A program made the translations under genes and the position numbers. This document shows positions 22,804-33,876 of a stretch of DNA of 64,000 nt, one piece after another. Source of the stretch: Megamerina dolium (taxonomy: Eukaryota > Arthropoda > Insecta > Diptera > Megamerinidae); assembly GCA_963854835.1 (NCBI GenBank), contig OY978530.1:39702251-39766250 (forward strand), read 5' to 3'. The first letter of the stretch is position 1; every line of letters begins with the position of its first letter. The notes under the pieces were generated by a model. That model was not told where the DNA came from. It made no database searches and worked only from the letters and a program-made list of their open reading frames with translations.

Positions 22804-24043
22804 TCTTGTCGGTACACATCTCTATCTCCTCACACTCGCGTCTTTTTTGTTCTCTTTTATTGCGCCTGAAAAGACGTCTCTCTGCACTCCTTTTGTCTCT
22901 GTACCGCTCCTTAACAGCTCGCGTTGCGCCTGCACGCAGGGCTCTTCTGTAGGCGGCGTCTTTCTCTGCGGTAGCGTCGCGACACTCCTGATCATACCAC
23001 TCATTCCTCAGAGGCCGGTAGTAACCGATTACCTCCTCGGCAGCAGTAGTCATGGAGTGGGATATATGTGTCCACCGTGCGCATGTATCATCAAGTGGGG
23101 GAGTGTTCTGCATAAGCAGATCCGATAGTCGAGTGGAAAATGCATCTGCTGTCTCTGGTGATCGCAGCTTACTGACGTCGAGCTTTCTCTGTGTGGGACT
23201 TCTCTTGTTATTTGCGACACATAAGCGTGTGCGCACCTTAGCTGCAACAAGGTAGTGATCCGAGTCGATGTTGGCACCACGGATCGATTTCACGTCCATT
23301 ACACTGGAAGCATGCCTTCCGTCAATCACCACATGATCAATTTGGTTTCTTGTACGATGATCTGGAGACAGCCATGTCGCTTTGTGGATGTCGAGATGCT
23401 GGAATCTGGTACCACCAATTACCATGTTTCGTGCTGCGGCGAAGTCGATCAGCCTCATTCCGTTATCGGAGGTGTTCTGGTGGAGGCTGAATTTTCCGAC
23501 AGTTGGACCAAAGGTACCTTCCTTGCCCACCCTGGCATTAAAGTCGCCAAGCACGATTTTGATATCGTGGCGGGGGCAGCGGTCATAAGCTTCTTCGAGG
23601 CGCTGAAAGAAGCTCTCCTTGGTCACATTGTCCTTCTCATCCGTCGGAGCGTGGGCACATATAAGGCTGATGTTGAAAAATTTTGCCTTGATGCGGATTG
23701 TGGCCAGCCGTTCATTCACAGGCGTGAACTGCGAGACAAGATGTCGTAGTCTCTTGCTGACTAAAAATCCACATCCTAATTCGTGCCTTTCAGCATGGCA
23801 ACTGTAGTAGATGTCACAGGACGCTCTTTTGGAGCAGCCCTGTCCTGTCCATCGCATTTCCTGGAGAGCGGTGATGTCAGCTCTGTATTTTTCGAGGACA
23901 TCAACCAGCTGGATAGAGGCACCCTCCCTATAAAGGGACCGGACATTCCAGGTGCATATCCGTAAATCATTGTCCTTTTTTCGTTTGCGGGGGTCATCAA
24001 CAAAAGCGGTAGTCCTTATCCGAGGCATTTTAGTTTTTTTCAT
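22781..24043 (-). pseudogene. RTE LINE endonuclease ORF (C-terminally broken)
   Basis: A 420-codon frame encodes an apurinic-type endonuclease: ICTWNVRSLY near residue 28, then LQEMRWTGQG, LICAHAPT, LGDFNARVG near 165, and SDHYLVAAKVR near 263. A basic region follows before the frame ends a few codons after the deletion junction near 22800-22815. The enzyme nicks the target to prime reverse transcription. Proteins of this kind are often annotated in insect and vertebrate genomes as craniofacial development protein 2-like, but they are LINE endonucleases. The start at 24043 follows the leader directly and is plausible as the element's native start. Confidence 0.92.
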
Positions 24044-24183
24044 TGGGGGGGTTTTTTATGTGGCGGGTCCCAAACCCAACGCACAACCTCTAACCGAGGA
24101 GATTTTCGCCACTCACTTCAGCCGCCTCCCAGCGGGTGCCAGGAAGACGTTGCCCGGTGGTCGCCACATGGAGGGCCCCCATT

Positions 24184-24489
24184 AATAATAATGAAAGCGC
24201 CGTCACATAGTAAGCAGAGCAAGCTATATGACTACCCCTCATTAACAAATAAAGGTATCATCACATAGCGCTTAGATCAAACTACATGACAGCCAGTGAG
24301 TTGACTTGCGATGAGTTCAACAAGGATTGCGCTAGCCCCACCCAGTTGAGGCAGTTAGACACGTTACCTTGCGAAAACACCACCAGACCACTCTGGTGGT
24401 GTTTTCGCATACTCTTATGAACTATCTATTAAAACGGTGTATCCTAGATCCTTCTGAATCGTTTTCTCTATTAAAACTTTAGAAAATTT
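24184..24489. other. Unassigned region with a perfect hairpin
   Basis: It contains two loosely similar CACATAG...CTA(C/T)ATGAC stretches (24200-24230 and 24260-24285) and the hairpin listed separately. No gene was seen. Confidence 0.5.
24370..24409. other. Perfect 18-bp-arm hairpin
   Basis: TGCGAAAACACCACCAGA (24370-24387) and its exact reverse complement (24392-24409) are separated by CCAC. Unlike most of the window, the arms are not AT-rich and have no mismatch. It lies about 80 bases beyond the end of the minus-strand gypsy integrase. Confidence 0.95.
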
Positions 24490-27261
24490 CTAATTCATTT
24501 TCTTAGGCTTTAATTAATGTTGCCTTTATTTTGGTCTTAAGATCAGTAGCCATAGAAAAATGTAGCTTGATTGGTTTCCATCCAGTTACTGAATGGATTG
24601 ACCTGTTGTATTTTGCCGTGGCAAGAATTATTAATTTATTGGTGTTACTTATAGCTGCTCCAGCTAGTACACCTAACGATTTCCGTAAGGGTGCTATGAA
24701 ATCTCTCTACCTGCCCATTTGTTCTACTATGGAAGAAAGAGCTTGTAAAAAGTTCCCTTTCAAAATGATCCTTAAAAAGGGACTTAATAGTTTGAGAGAT
24801 CAATGGCTTTTCGGTTTCAAATATTATGTTCTTCGTGTTTTCAAAACAATTAAGGATCTGCAATAAAACTTGCTTAACGTCCGCAATGGCCCTAGATTTA
24901 ATAGGAGTGGCAGTGGCTAATCTCGAAAATTTGTCCACACAAGTTGAAAAATTATGTTTATGAGTGGAGTAAATATCCTTATGAACCATTTCTCCAGGAC
25001 GAGATGGTATCGGAGTCCTTCGTAACTCTGGTCTAGCCGGATGTCGTTGATACTTGGCCCTTTGCAAATTTTGCAGTTTAATATAATCTCCTTTAATTTA
25101 TTTCGCATATTCGGAAAATAATAGTAGTTCAGTACCTGTTTTATATTCTCTCTGGCAGAACGATGTGCCTTGATGTGCTCCATTAGGAGTATTTCATTTA
25201 TTTTTATTGTATGACGAAATTCGACTGACGAAAATTTCCTCACAATCTCATCCTGCGTTTTCTATAAAATATGCAAATCACAATGGATAGCCTTGACGAC
25301 ATCAGGATTAACGCACTCACCAATCAATGATATAAGATCCTGAGAGTTTTTAAATGTAATTAGGTGCCTAATCCTTGATTTAAAAATAATTTTTGTGACC
25401 TTGGTTGTGGTATTCCATTTTTCCAGGATTATCTGATTTCGAAGTGAATTGACAGGGTTTTCTACCGGTAGATTTACTTCTGCTCAACAACAATATTATC
25501 TTTGCCGGGTTTATAAAAAAAATTGAGGCGAAAACTCCTCTACCAACGCTCTCCATCGTTTTATTTTTCTATTTGGATTTTTATCCGAAACCGCAAAATT
25601 TAAAAGCTGATGGTTGGTGAAAATATTCAACTGTCTCCATATAAATAGTTTCGGAGTTTCTGAAGTGCCCACACAATTGCCAAAAGCTCTCTTTCATTGG
25701 TGGCGTAATTTTCCTCGGTCATCGATAACATTGTGGAAATCATGGTTATGGGTCTACCTCCTTGCAATAGTACTATGCCAATAGTGTGTGCTGATGCGTC
25801 CGTTTTTAAACCAAATTGTTAACTGTAATCAGGATGTAGCAGAAGTACAATCTCTGAGGATACAATTCTTTAACCTAATATTGCGTCGTCATCTAATTCA
25901 ATCTTAATATTCTTTGATTGATTAACCCTTACATGACAGTTGCCCCCTCTTAAATATTTTGTCAGGGGCTTCACTATAGAAGCGGAATCCATAATAAACC
26001 TCCTATAACATCAGGACAATCCTAAAAACGATCGTAGACCACAAAGAGTGCCAGGAGCTTTGTAATTTAAAATGTCATCAACCTTGTCAGGGCACGTTTA
26101 ATCCCTTCCTTTAAAACAATAAATCCAAGGAGTTCGACTTCTTCCTTGAGGAATTTGGATTTCTCCATTGAAACCGGCATATTTGCTTGGTACAGTTTTG
26201 TCAAAATTCTGTCAATGTCCTAGTAATGTTGTTCTTTGTTGCTTGAAAATATAATTACATCGTCGATGTAAACATGGCAACATTTCTCTATCTCATCTCG
26301 TAAAATGGCTAAAACTTTGGGACGCTTAATGAGACTTGTGAGAGTCTTGCTCAGCTCTCCAGTTTGGGTTAAAGTTGGGTCGCTGCCTAAAATATGAAAT
26401 CGTAAGAACGACCTCCATGGGGGTTGGTCTGTGCTAAGACTGTCGATTAACCTGCCTGTAGTAAGGAGAATGGTGTGGAGCAATTGGTCTTCCACCATTA
26501 TGTTCAAACTGGGCTTCGCTTCTGTTGGAGAAAGAGCTCTCGAAAGAATACCGAACATGATTTGCTTCTAACTCTTCAGCCAATGTTAAAGCACTGGGCA
26601 TATCTCTAGGCTGAGAGGAAAACATACTATCACTCATTGGCCTCCGTAAACCGGATTCAAAATCCCTTAGAGCATCTTGTCTATATTTCTGAAATAAGAA
26701 TTCTTTATGGACCCTATTATCTTTATTTAATATAATGATTTTATTTATAATTAGGGTCAAATTTTTCTCGACTTCATCATAGAACTTGGCAATTGACAAT
26801 CTTCCTTGTCGAAGAGTTGACATCTCCTGTTTGATCAAATAAACCGGCTTTTTGTCTGAATATGTTAAATCCAAGCGAGCTTTAATAGCCTTAAAATTTA
26901 AAACGCCGAACCGACAATTTTATTCCTTATAATTGCTACCGCCTTGTAGTGCCTGGAACTATTTTGAGAGTATTCAAACAACCCAAATCATCTTTAAAAA
27001 ATTCCTGATTGACCCCATGCACAAATTAAATTTAACTTCTTTATTTCCATTTAACGTTACTTTACTCAGATGTTAATATTTTTCAACATTTTAATTTTTA
27101 TTGCTGAGCACGATTCCGCTCATCAATTCCCACCAATGAATTGATGTTGGTTGACGACCTTCTTTCCTTGATTTCTTGAAAATCCGCACTCGCATTTTTA
27201 TTTGACCGCGTCTTTTCCGAAAGTTTGTTTGTTGGTTGCGTTTTGATGTCGTTGGGCGCCA
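24490..27261 (-). pseudogene. Gypsy-type retrotransposon, internally deleted
   Basis: On the minus strand, a primer-binding site (TGGCGCCCAAC, 27261-27251) of the tRNA-Lys type used by gypsy is followed by a Gag segment (26434-26874). After a deletion, RT resumes only at its active site, VYIDDVIIFS (near 26260). RNase H remains follow at about 25500-25850 (TDAS, NYATNERELLAIVWAL), and then the integrase. The zinc region is at 24917-25243 (NCKICKG) and the core at 24645-25067, with HKDI, a degenerate second aspartate (FETEKPL) and SNGQVERFH-like RTNGQVERFH; traces extend to about 24490. Protease and the RT fingers are gone. The AT-rich sequence at 27262-27490 may be its 5' LTR, but no matching partner was found. 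Confidence 0.85.
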
Positions 27262-27489
27262 ATTATATTGCTATTTTTTATCTTCTTCTTTGACTGTGTA
27301 TCCACATTTGCATGTTAGCAGTCGCATTTATTAAACAATAGCATTTTTTTAAATTTTATAAAGAATGCATAAATTTACATATATGTTGTCTTAAAATAGT
27401 ATAATAATAGTTTTAATTTAATATAATAATATGTTTAATCTAATACTTTTCATTTAATATATACTTGTTAGTGTTCAGTTCATTGTCAA
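27262..27489. other. AT-rich region, possible LTR of the minus-strand gypsy
   Basis: It lies on the LTR side of the primer-binding site. No second copy was recognised near 24200-24490, so the LTR call is unproven. Confidence 0.3.
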
Positions 27490-28065
27490 TAATTATAAGG
27501 AACATCATCTCACATAATATTTTTCATAATCTGTGCGTATCTTTCTCTAGATATAGCGGTGTGTATAAGTTCTCCGATAGTCCGCAATCCAGTCCAATTT
27601 CTGATGTTTCTAAGCCATGATAGTTGTTTTCGCCCTCCGCCTCGCCTGCCCTCTATACAACCTTCCCGTATTAGTTGCAATACTTCGTATTTTGGAGCAC
27701 GTGCGATGTGTCCTAAATATGCCGTTTTCCGTCTTTTTATCGTTCTCAGCAGTTCTCTTTCTTGGCACATTGTTCTAAGCACCTCCATATTGGTGATTCT
27801 GTCGGTACAAGGTATTTTTAATAAGCGGCGAAAACACCACATCTCACACCTCTAGTTTGTTCATGGTAGAGATTTTCAGTGCCCGTGTTTCCGTTCCAGA
27901 TAGTAAGACTGACCGTAGCACCTCATGTATCACTACCTTAGCTTCAGGTTAAACTTTTGGTTAGTTAATATCTTGGAATATCACAGAAATATATTTCTAG
28001 CCATCTCTATTCTGCATTTTATTTCATGGTCTGGATCCCACAATTCACTTAACCTGCATCCATAT
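27490..28065 (-). pseudogene. RTE/BovB-like LINE, RT C-terminal part
   Basis: The frame 27510-27842 (minus) has MWCFRRLLKIPCTDRITN, RRKTAYLGHIAR and WLRNIRNWTGLRT, the typical end of this LINE group. Broken upstream codons (DPDHEIKCRIEM and others) continue to about 28060. There the homology stops exactly at the gypsy LTR. This family differs from the RTE family at 21398-24183. The more N-terminal RT part of what appears to be the same family lies at 50271-50965, on the far side of the gypsy complex. Confidence 0.85.
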
Positions 28066-28469
28066 GTGTGAATATATTATTGTATGTTATACAATACAAT
28101 ATGTTGGTATGTGGATAGCCTGATATGTGGCTAGTATTAGAAAAAGGGTATATAAGCTGCCAGCTTAGTGAAGGCAGAGGCTTTTCAGTTGTGAGTCTTG
28201 CACCGAAGTGCTAGCGGTTAAGAAATTGTGAAATACTGCGATCCTTACGAGGCCTCCAGTATTAGTATAAAAGTGCAAAATCGAAAGTAACACCAGCAAT
28301 AAAGTGAATACCCAAAACCCCAAGTATCATTGATAAAGTTATATTTCAGCTAACTAGTGTGACTTGAAGGATATTTAGGAGCTTAGGTGTAGGTGCTAAT
28401 CTTGTGTTTACATCCTTGAGTCTAGCCGTTAGGTACTTAGCGAGTGTTGTGGAAAAATAGTACGTAACA
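28066..28469 (+). repeat. Gypsy-type element A, 5' LTR
   Basis: About 404 bases beginning GTGTGAATATATTATTG and ending GTACGTAACA match the LTR at 49829-50270 over their whole length. The block ACTGCGATCCTTACGAGGCC occurs once here and twice in the other copy. A TATATAA box lies near 28150. The primer site follows within four bases. Whether 28066 is the true LTR start or a deletion point is open (see findings). Confidence 0.85.
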
Positions 28470-28472
28470 TTT

Positions 28473-28490
28473 TGGCGCAGCCGGTAGGAT
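28473..28490 (+). promoter_or_regulatory. Element A primer-binding site
   Basis: TGGCGCAGCCGGTAGGAT is one mismatch from the tRNA-Ser type site of the 17.6/297 group of gypsy elements (established knowledge). Confidence 0.8.
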
Positions 28491-28562
28491 ACTGCGAAAT
28501 ATCTTGTATATACAAGGTGTTTTACGTTCAACGTTTAACGCAGTATAGGACCTAATTATAGT

Positions 28563-30211
28563 GTGTGTTTGCCCAAAAGTCCAATGGACACTGAAACCTA
28601 TGAATCATCGGCAATAGAACTAGACGTTGCAATAACCAAGTCAATCGACTTCGTGTGGAGCTTAATTAAGCAACACAGCACATACGAGCGAATCCAGCTC
28701 ATAAAATCAAAGGTACATCACGGAAAGGTACTAACTCCAATAAAGGAATTAGACGCCACGTTATACGAGATAAACGATCTATTGAAAAGCCAGGCTGAAG
28801 CAGCTTTAAAACAAAAAAACGATTTAGAGGCAGCAGATATACAAATTAGGGCTCTGCGAACTCAGGTCGCAAAACAAGGATCCGACGCGGAGCAGCTAGA
28901 AGTAGAGATTACTAAGACTCTTAATAGAAATAAGGAATTAGAAGATTTACTAAAAGAAAAGGGCATTTCAGAAAAATTTATAGAGAAAAGGCTCAGAACC
29001 TCGGTTGACTCTGAGCAGTTAAGTGCACTCCAGGCAAAAGACAGGAATCTCGAAAGAGAACGGTGCATAGCATAGGAAACACCTCTTCGTCGCCGTACAC
29101 CAGTACGAAAAACACAACTAGAAGTACAACCTGCAGTAAGGCTAAAAATGCGTATTAACGATATTGCATAGACCGTCAGTAGACTAGTCCCAGTACTAAC
29201 TGGATCGGAGTCTAAAGATTTGAAGAGAGAAATACACCAGTTCATTTCTGGGCGCAAATTTGCACGAAAAACCATAAAACCCGATGGGTTGGAAGAATTC
29301 GTAGCTTGTATAAAACAGCACTATATGGTGATGCTTATAACTTGGTGCTAAGTAAGAAGTTCGCTAATATAGAGGAATTGTATACACTTCTGCGAAACAC
29401 ATATTTGAAGACCATTCGCCTGGAACCGCTCACGCACCAAATACCAGTCGCACGCCAACTACCTCAGGAAGATATACGTGTTTTTGCAAGGAGATTAGGT
29501 GATTTCAAATACACGGCGATACAGTGTATTAAAAATAGATACGGTGGGATCGGAGACCAAGCGTTGTTAAAAGAGCTAGAGGGGTATGCGAGGACATCTT
29601 TTATATCAGACCTTCAAGAAGCATTGTTATAAACTCATATGCTAGGTAAGACGGGCATGTTAAAAGAATTAGTAGAGGAGGCCATAAACCCGGGTATTCT
29701 GCTCGAAATAGGACAGCAATTCAACCACTTTAATATGGGCGCACTATATTCAAACGATGTTCACCAGACTGAGGCCAGTAATACAGTGGCATTTCACCAG
29801 AACAGAAATGACAAGATGCCACTCAGAATGAACAACTATCAAAATAATAATGTAAGTCCCCAAAATAACCAAAGGAAAGTTCTTACCTGCTCCTTCTGTG
29901 ACAAAAAGGGGCACACCAGAGACGTATGTTTTAAAAGAAAAAACATGCCCTATTGCATAAAGTGTAAAAAATACGGACATGAGTTCAATTTGTCATGCAC
30001 ACCTTTTAGCAACAACAGGAAACAAGGAAAAGGCAATCAAACATCTGCACCTAATAAGGGAGGACAGGAAAGCAAATGCCCCAATCGCGGAAATTCTGAG
30101 ACCAAATGTTTTTTCTGTAAGAAGCCTGGACACAGGATCGCCGACTGTTATAAACGCAAAGAATGGGAAAAACCCCAGGGAAACTGCGGGGGGCCCAGGT
30201 ACGGCCAATAA
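28563..30211 (+). pseudogene. Element A gag
   Basis: Three frames (28563-29075, 29306-29632, 29639-30211) together form one Gag, separated by stops and a frame change. Compared with element B, the first break is a stop at about 29072-29074. The N-terminal part is rich in Lys/Glu/Leu heptad-like stretches (about residues 60-150). The C-terminal part has zinc knuckles: CSFCDKKGHTRDVC, CIKCKKYGHEF and CFFCKKPGHRIADC. Gag forms the particle and binds RNA; this copy cannot make it whole. Confidence 0.85.
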
Positions 30212-30413
30212 ACCGGAAACCCAAAAATTTTGCTAAATTCGGCCACTTGAAATGGAAGGTGTCAGTCATATGTCCTTAGAGATTGTTCACACACCCTCCA
30301 AGTTTAATAGCAAGATGGCGAAAGTTAGTTGTCAAGCGTCCCGGGGATCGTTGAACCATCTTTCCCATCCATTAATAACAAATATGGCTACTGTTTGGGA
30401 GTCTCTGATGTAG

Positions 30414-30905
30414 ATGATGTGTTCATTGAGTTTCCGTGTGGGGAAGCAAAAAAATGGAAAACTCATTTTGCTTGTAGACTCTGGGGCAGATATTAGTTTA
30501 AAAAAGTCATCAGTAATTGATGAATCTGTTAGCAAGAAGCGACATTTAACGAAAAATCTTAGTGGTGCATTCGGAGGATTTGTCACCACATTAGAGTCAA
30601 TAGCGGTCCAACACGAGAGGACTAAAGATTCGATTTTAAAACTCCACTTAATCTCTAAAGAGAGAGGAATACCTGCTGTTGGTATCCCAGGTAGGGACAA
30701 TTTATGGAACCGATCGGTTATCAATACTATGAAAAAGAAGCTGATTTTCTTCGGTGAACGAAAAGAGCATTTGATGACTTTAGCCCTCAAACCGTTAAAC
30801 GAGGGTAATAGAATACTACACACCAGTGAGGTTGTAGTACCTTGGAGAACTATGAAGGTAGTACCCATTAAAGTAAATACTAATAAAAATATTAGAAACA
30901 ATTAA
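30414..30905 (+). pseudogene. Element A protease
   Basis: The frame contains the retropepsin active site LLVDSGADIS near 30470, followed by a protease-like tail (GIPGRDNLW near 30685). It overlaps no intact Gag and ends at a stop before RT. In the related element B the active aspartate is glycine. Cleavage of the polyprotein would be its normal role. Confidence 0.75.
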
Positions 30906-31025
30906 GCTAGACAAAAACTTAAACTTTGAGGAAAAGAGATTCATAAATGGAATACTTAAGTCATCCCACGATTCAATTTTCTTGGAAGGCGACTAACTGT
31001 CTTACACCACAGGTATTAAACATAA

Positions 31026-31392
31026 AAAAAAATAAAATAAATATGTGGCACTTAAAGCCCCAAAGGGCTCATTGGCCGAGCTTCTCTTCCATTACTGTTG
31101 TGCGTCTTAAATTTGGACAGTATTAGAAGGGACCTACTTATTTTAGCCGGTTCCGAACGGCAGAACACTTGTGACATCACTTTTTCTGAGCTTTGTCACA
31201 GAGTTCTTTAAGAAGCTTTTTCATGGCAAGTTGTTACTGTTGGAAGAATTGCCAATTGCTTGCCGACAGGTGGGTACCATTCGAAAGAAAAATCTTTTCG
31301 ATATTAAATTTGTTATGCATCAGCCGGGGATTGAACCCACGAACTACAGATCAGAAGGCGAACACACTAACCACTGAGCTACGGCACCCACA
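31026..31392 (-). mobile_element. tRNA-derived SINE, copy 2, in element A RT
   Basis: In reverse orientation, the A/T-rich tail comes first, then the conserved body (AAAGCCCCAAAGGGCTCATT...), and finally the tRNA-like end with GGTTCAATCCC and GTAGCTCAGTGGTTAG on the minus strand. Sequences matching element B 43597-43640 lie on both sides, so it inserted into the RT N-terminal region. A short CCGTACCATA tandem expansion (31397-31430) follows it. The target duplication is unclear. Confidence 0.9.
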
Positions 31393-31514
31393 GGTGCCGT
31401 ACCATACCGTACCATACATACCATACAAATAAAAGCAGACCAGGCGCCAATCAACCAAAGATAGTACAGGCTACCAGAAGCGCATAAGGAAGAAAGCAAT
31501 AAGAAAGTAAAAAA

Positions 31515-32823
31515 ATGTTGGAAGACGACATAATTATTCCCAGCTCATCGCCCTGGAATTCTCCTATAATTTTGGTGCCCCAGAAAGCGGGAGAAGATGG
31601 TAAAAGAAAATGGAGGCTAGTAGTAGATTTCAGGAAATTAAATGACGCCACCATTAAACAAGTTTTTCCCATTCCCCGTATCGATGAAATATTAGACCAG
31701 TTACGTCATTGTAGATATTTCACTACATTTGATTTGGCCAGTGGGTGTCATCAAGTGTTATTGAAAGAATCAGACAGAGAAAAAACAGTACAGGTGCCGG
31801 GCACTATGAATTTAATAGAATACCTTTCGGCTTAACAGAAGCCCCCGCAGCCTTCCAAAGACTAATGAACCATGTACTAACAGGACTACAAGGTATAGAT
31901 TGTTTTGTCTACTGGGATGACATCGTCGTATATGGTCGGAACTTGGCACAACATGAGTCGCATTTACGAAGAGTATTTGGACTTTTACGTAAACATAACT
32001 TGAAGTTAAATACAGAAAAGTTCCAGTTTCTACGAAAAGAGATAATTTACCTAGGCCATAAATGCACTGAGGAAGGAGCGTTACCAGACCCTGGTAAGGT
32101 GGAATGTGTTAAAAATATTCCTGTGCCAAAAAATAAGAAAGATGTTCACGCATTTCTAGGTTTAGTAAATTATTACCGTAAATTTGTTGAGAATATGACT
32201 GGTATGGCACTGCCAATCAACAAACTACTCAGAAAAGACACGAAATTTGAATGGATAGAAAAATGTCAGAAAGCTTTTGAAAATTTGAAGCAAGCAATTA
32301 GCTCTCCGCCAATTTTAGCCTACCCAGATTTTTCTAAACCTTTTGTGTTAACAACAGATGCAAGCAACGAGGCTGTAGGTGCAATTCTATCTCAAGGTGA
32401 AATTGGAAAGATAGACTAATAGCCTTTGCGAGCAGGGCTCTCAGTGATACTGAGAAAAGGTATTCCACCATCGAGAAGGAATTCCTAGCCTTCGTGTGGG
32501 CTGTGAAGAATTATCGAGCTTATCTATTCGGTAGTCCGTTCAAGATCTACACCGACCACCAGCCACTACGAGGAACTGCAAACCTAAAGAATCAAACATC
32601 ACTTTTACCACGTTTCAGGCACAAGTTGTCTAAATTTGATTTTGAAATAATTTATAAACCAGGCAAAAGAAACTTGAACGCTGATGCGCTCCGCAGAGTT
32701 CCACAACCGAATCAGGAGTCAACAATGGTTGTGACTAGTTCTATGGCGAGGAATAAAGTCGGCGAAAGCGAAAGCCAAGAAGAGCCTGATGAAAGCTCTG
32801 ATGACGAGTTAGAACTAGATTAA
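31515..32823 (+). pseudogene. Element A reverse transcriptase and RNase H
   Basis: Frames 31515-31835, 31745-32419 and 32494-32823 together encode the fingers (WRLVVDFRKLND), the FTTFDLASG palm motif, the active site and then RNase H (LTTDASNEAVGAILSQ, YTDHQPLRG, KRNLNADALRRVP). The active site reads VYWDD where element B has IYLDD; Trp is unusual at this position. Frame changes near 31790 and 32419 break it. The SINE at 31026-31392 removes the N-terminal link. Confidence 0.9.
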
Positions 32824-33073
32824 AATGCAGAAAATCAGGCGAACAAGAATGCGGAACTTCGCACTGATGAGAAGGATATATCGACGATACTTCGCAACTT
32901 CCATGATTCACCTTTAGGAGGGCATCAGGGTTCTTTGAAATCTTATTTCAGCATTAGAAGACAGTAAAGGTGGAAAGGTATGCGGTGCCAGATTAAAGAA
33001 TATGTTAAAAATTGTAAAAATGTCAAACTAACAAGAGCTTGATTCACCATCTAAGCCATTTGAAGAGGTTTAT

Positions 33074-33876
33074 ATGGATATGGTGGGAATACTCCCAGAA
33101 ACCACATCGGGAAATAAGTATATTCTTACCTTTCAAGATGATTTTTCAAAATTTTTCATTTGTGTACCTATTGCTGATGCAGAATCTAGCACAGTAGGAA
33201 AAGATTTTTACAACGAAGTTATTTCACGCTACAACATACCAAAAACTTTAGTAACAGATAATGGTACAAATTTTACATCAAAATTGTTCTCAGATACATA
33301 CAAGATGCTGGGTGTTAAAAAATTACATATAACGCCATATCACCCACAAGCAAACGGTTCTCTAGAAAGAAGTCATAGACCATTAGCGGAATATCTTAGG
33401 AGATCCGTTTAAGAAGATGGTTCAAATTGGATCAGTGGTTGGCATCAGCAATGCATGTTCACAAAAATACAATACAAACTACCACCAAACGAACACCTTT
33501 CAGCATACTATACGGCTTTAACACCGACATGCCAACAAATCTAAAAACCAAAAGAACACCATTGTACAACGCAGAAGACCAAAATAAGTTATTAAAATAT
33601 AAAATACAGAGGTCGCACGAACTAATTAAGGAAAATCAAGAAAAGGCAAAGGAAAAAGCCAAGAGACAGTACGACAAGAACATACACCCAATAAGTTTTA
33701 GAGAAGGAGAAAAGGTTTTATTGAAAAATCAAACGAGGAAAAAGAAATTTGGTCCCATTTGGACGGGACCCTACGAAATAGTAAACATAAACAGTCCAGC
33801 AACAACGACTATACAAATCGGACGAAAATGGAAAAAGTACCACAATAATTTAATAAAACTTTTCCACCAAAATTAG
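33074..33876 (+). pseudogene. Element A integrase
   Basis: Frames 33074-33412 and 33427-33876 hold the catalytic core: DMVGIL with the first Asp, VTDNGTNFTSKLF with the second, and ANGSLERSHRP with the Glu exactly 35 residues after it. A C-terminal LRKNQ/KFGPIWTGPYEI chromatin-type region follows. The zinc domain upstream (about 32870-33050) is decayed. A stop at 33410 separates the two frames. The catalytic triad itself is intact, in contrast to element B. Confidence 0.88.

Larger units (their letters stand above)
21398..24183 (-). mobile_element. RTE-type LINE, near-complete copy
   Basis: On the minus strand this holds a GC-rich 5' leader (24044-24183), an endonuclease ORF, a reverse transcriptase ORF and a 3' end with TAAG tandem repeats (the CTTACTTACTTACTTA block near 21398). 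Short tandem-repeat tails are typical of the RTE clade. Four other copies of this family lie in the window. The two coding parts overlap by 23 bases in different frames. The segment normally joining endonuclease to RT is missing, so an internal deletion produced the overlap. A target duplication was not recognised. Confidence 0.92.

Noticed and set aside
21455..23965. Plus-strand ORFs opposite the RTE LINE
   Set aside because: They are antisense shadows of the endonuclease and RT frames. Matching shadows recur opposite other copies of the same LINE.
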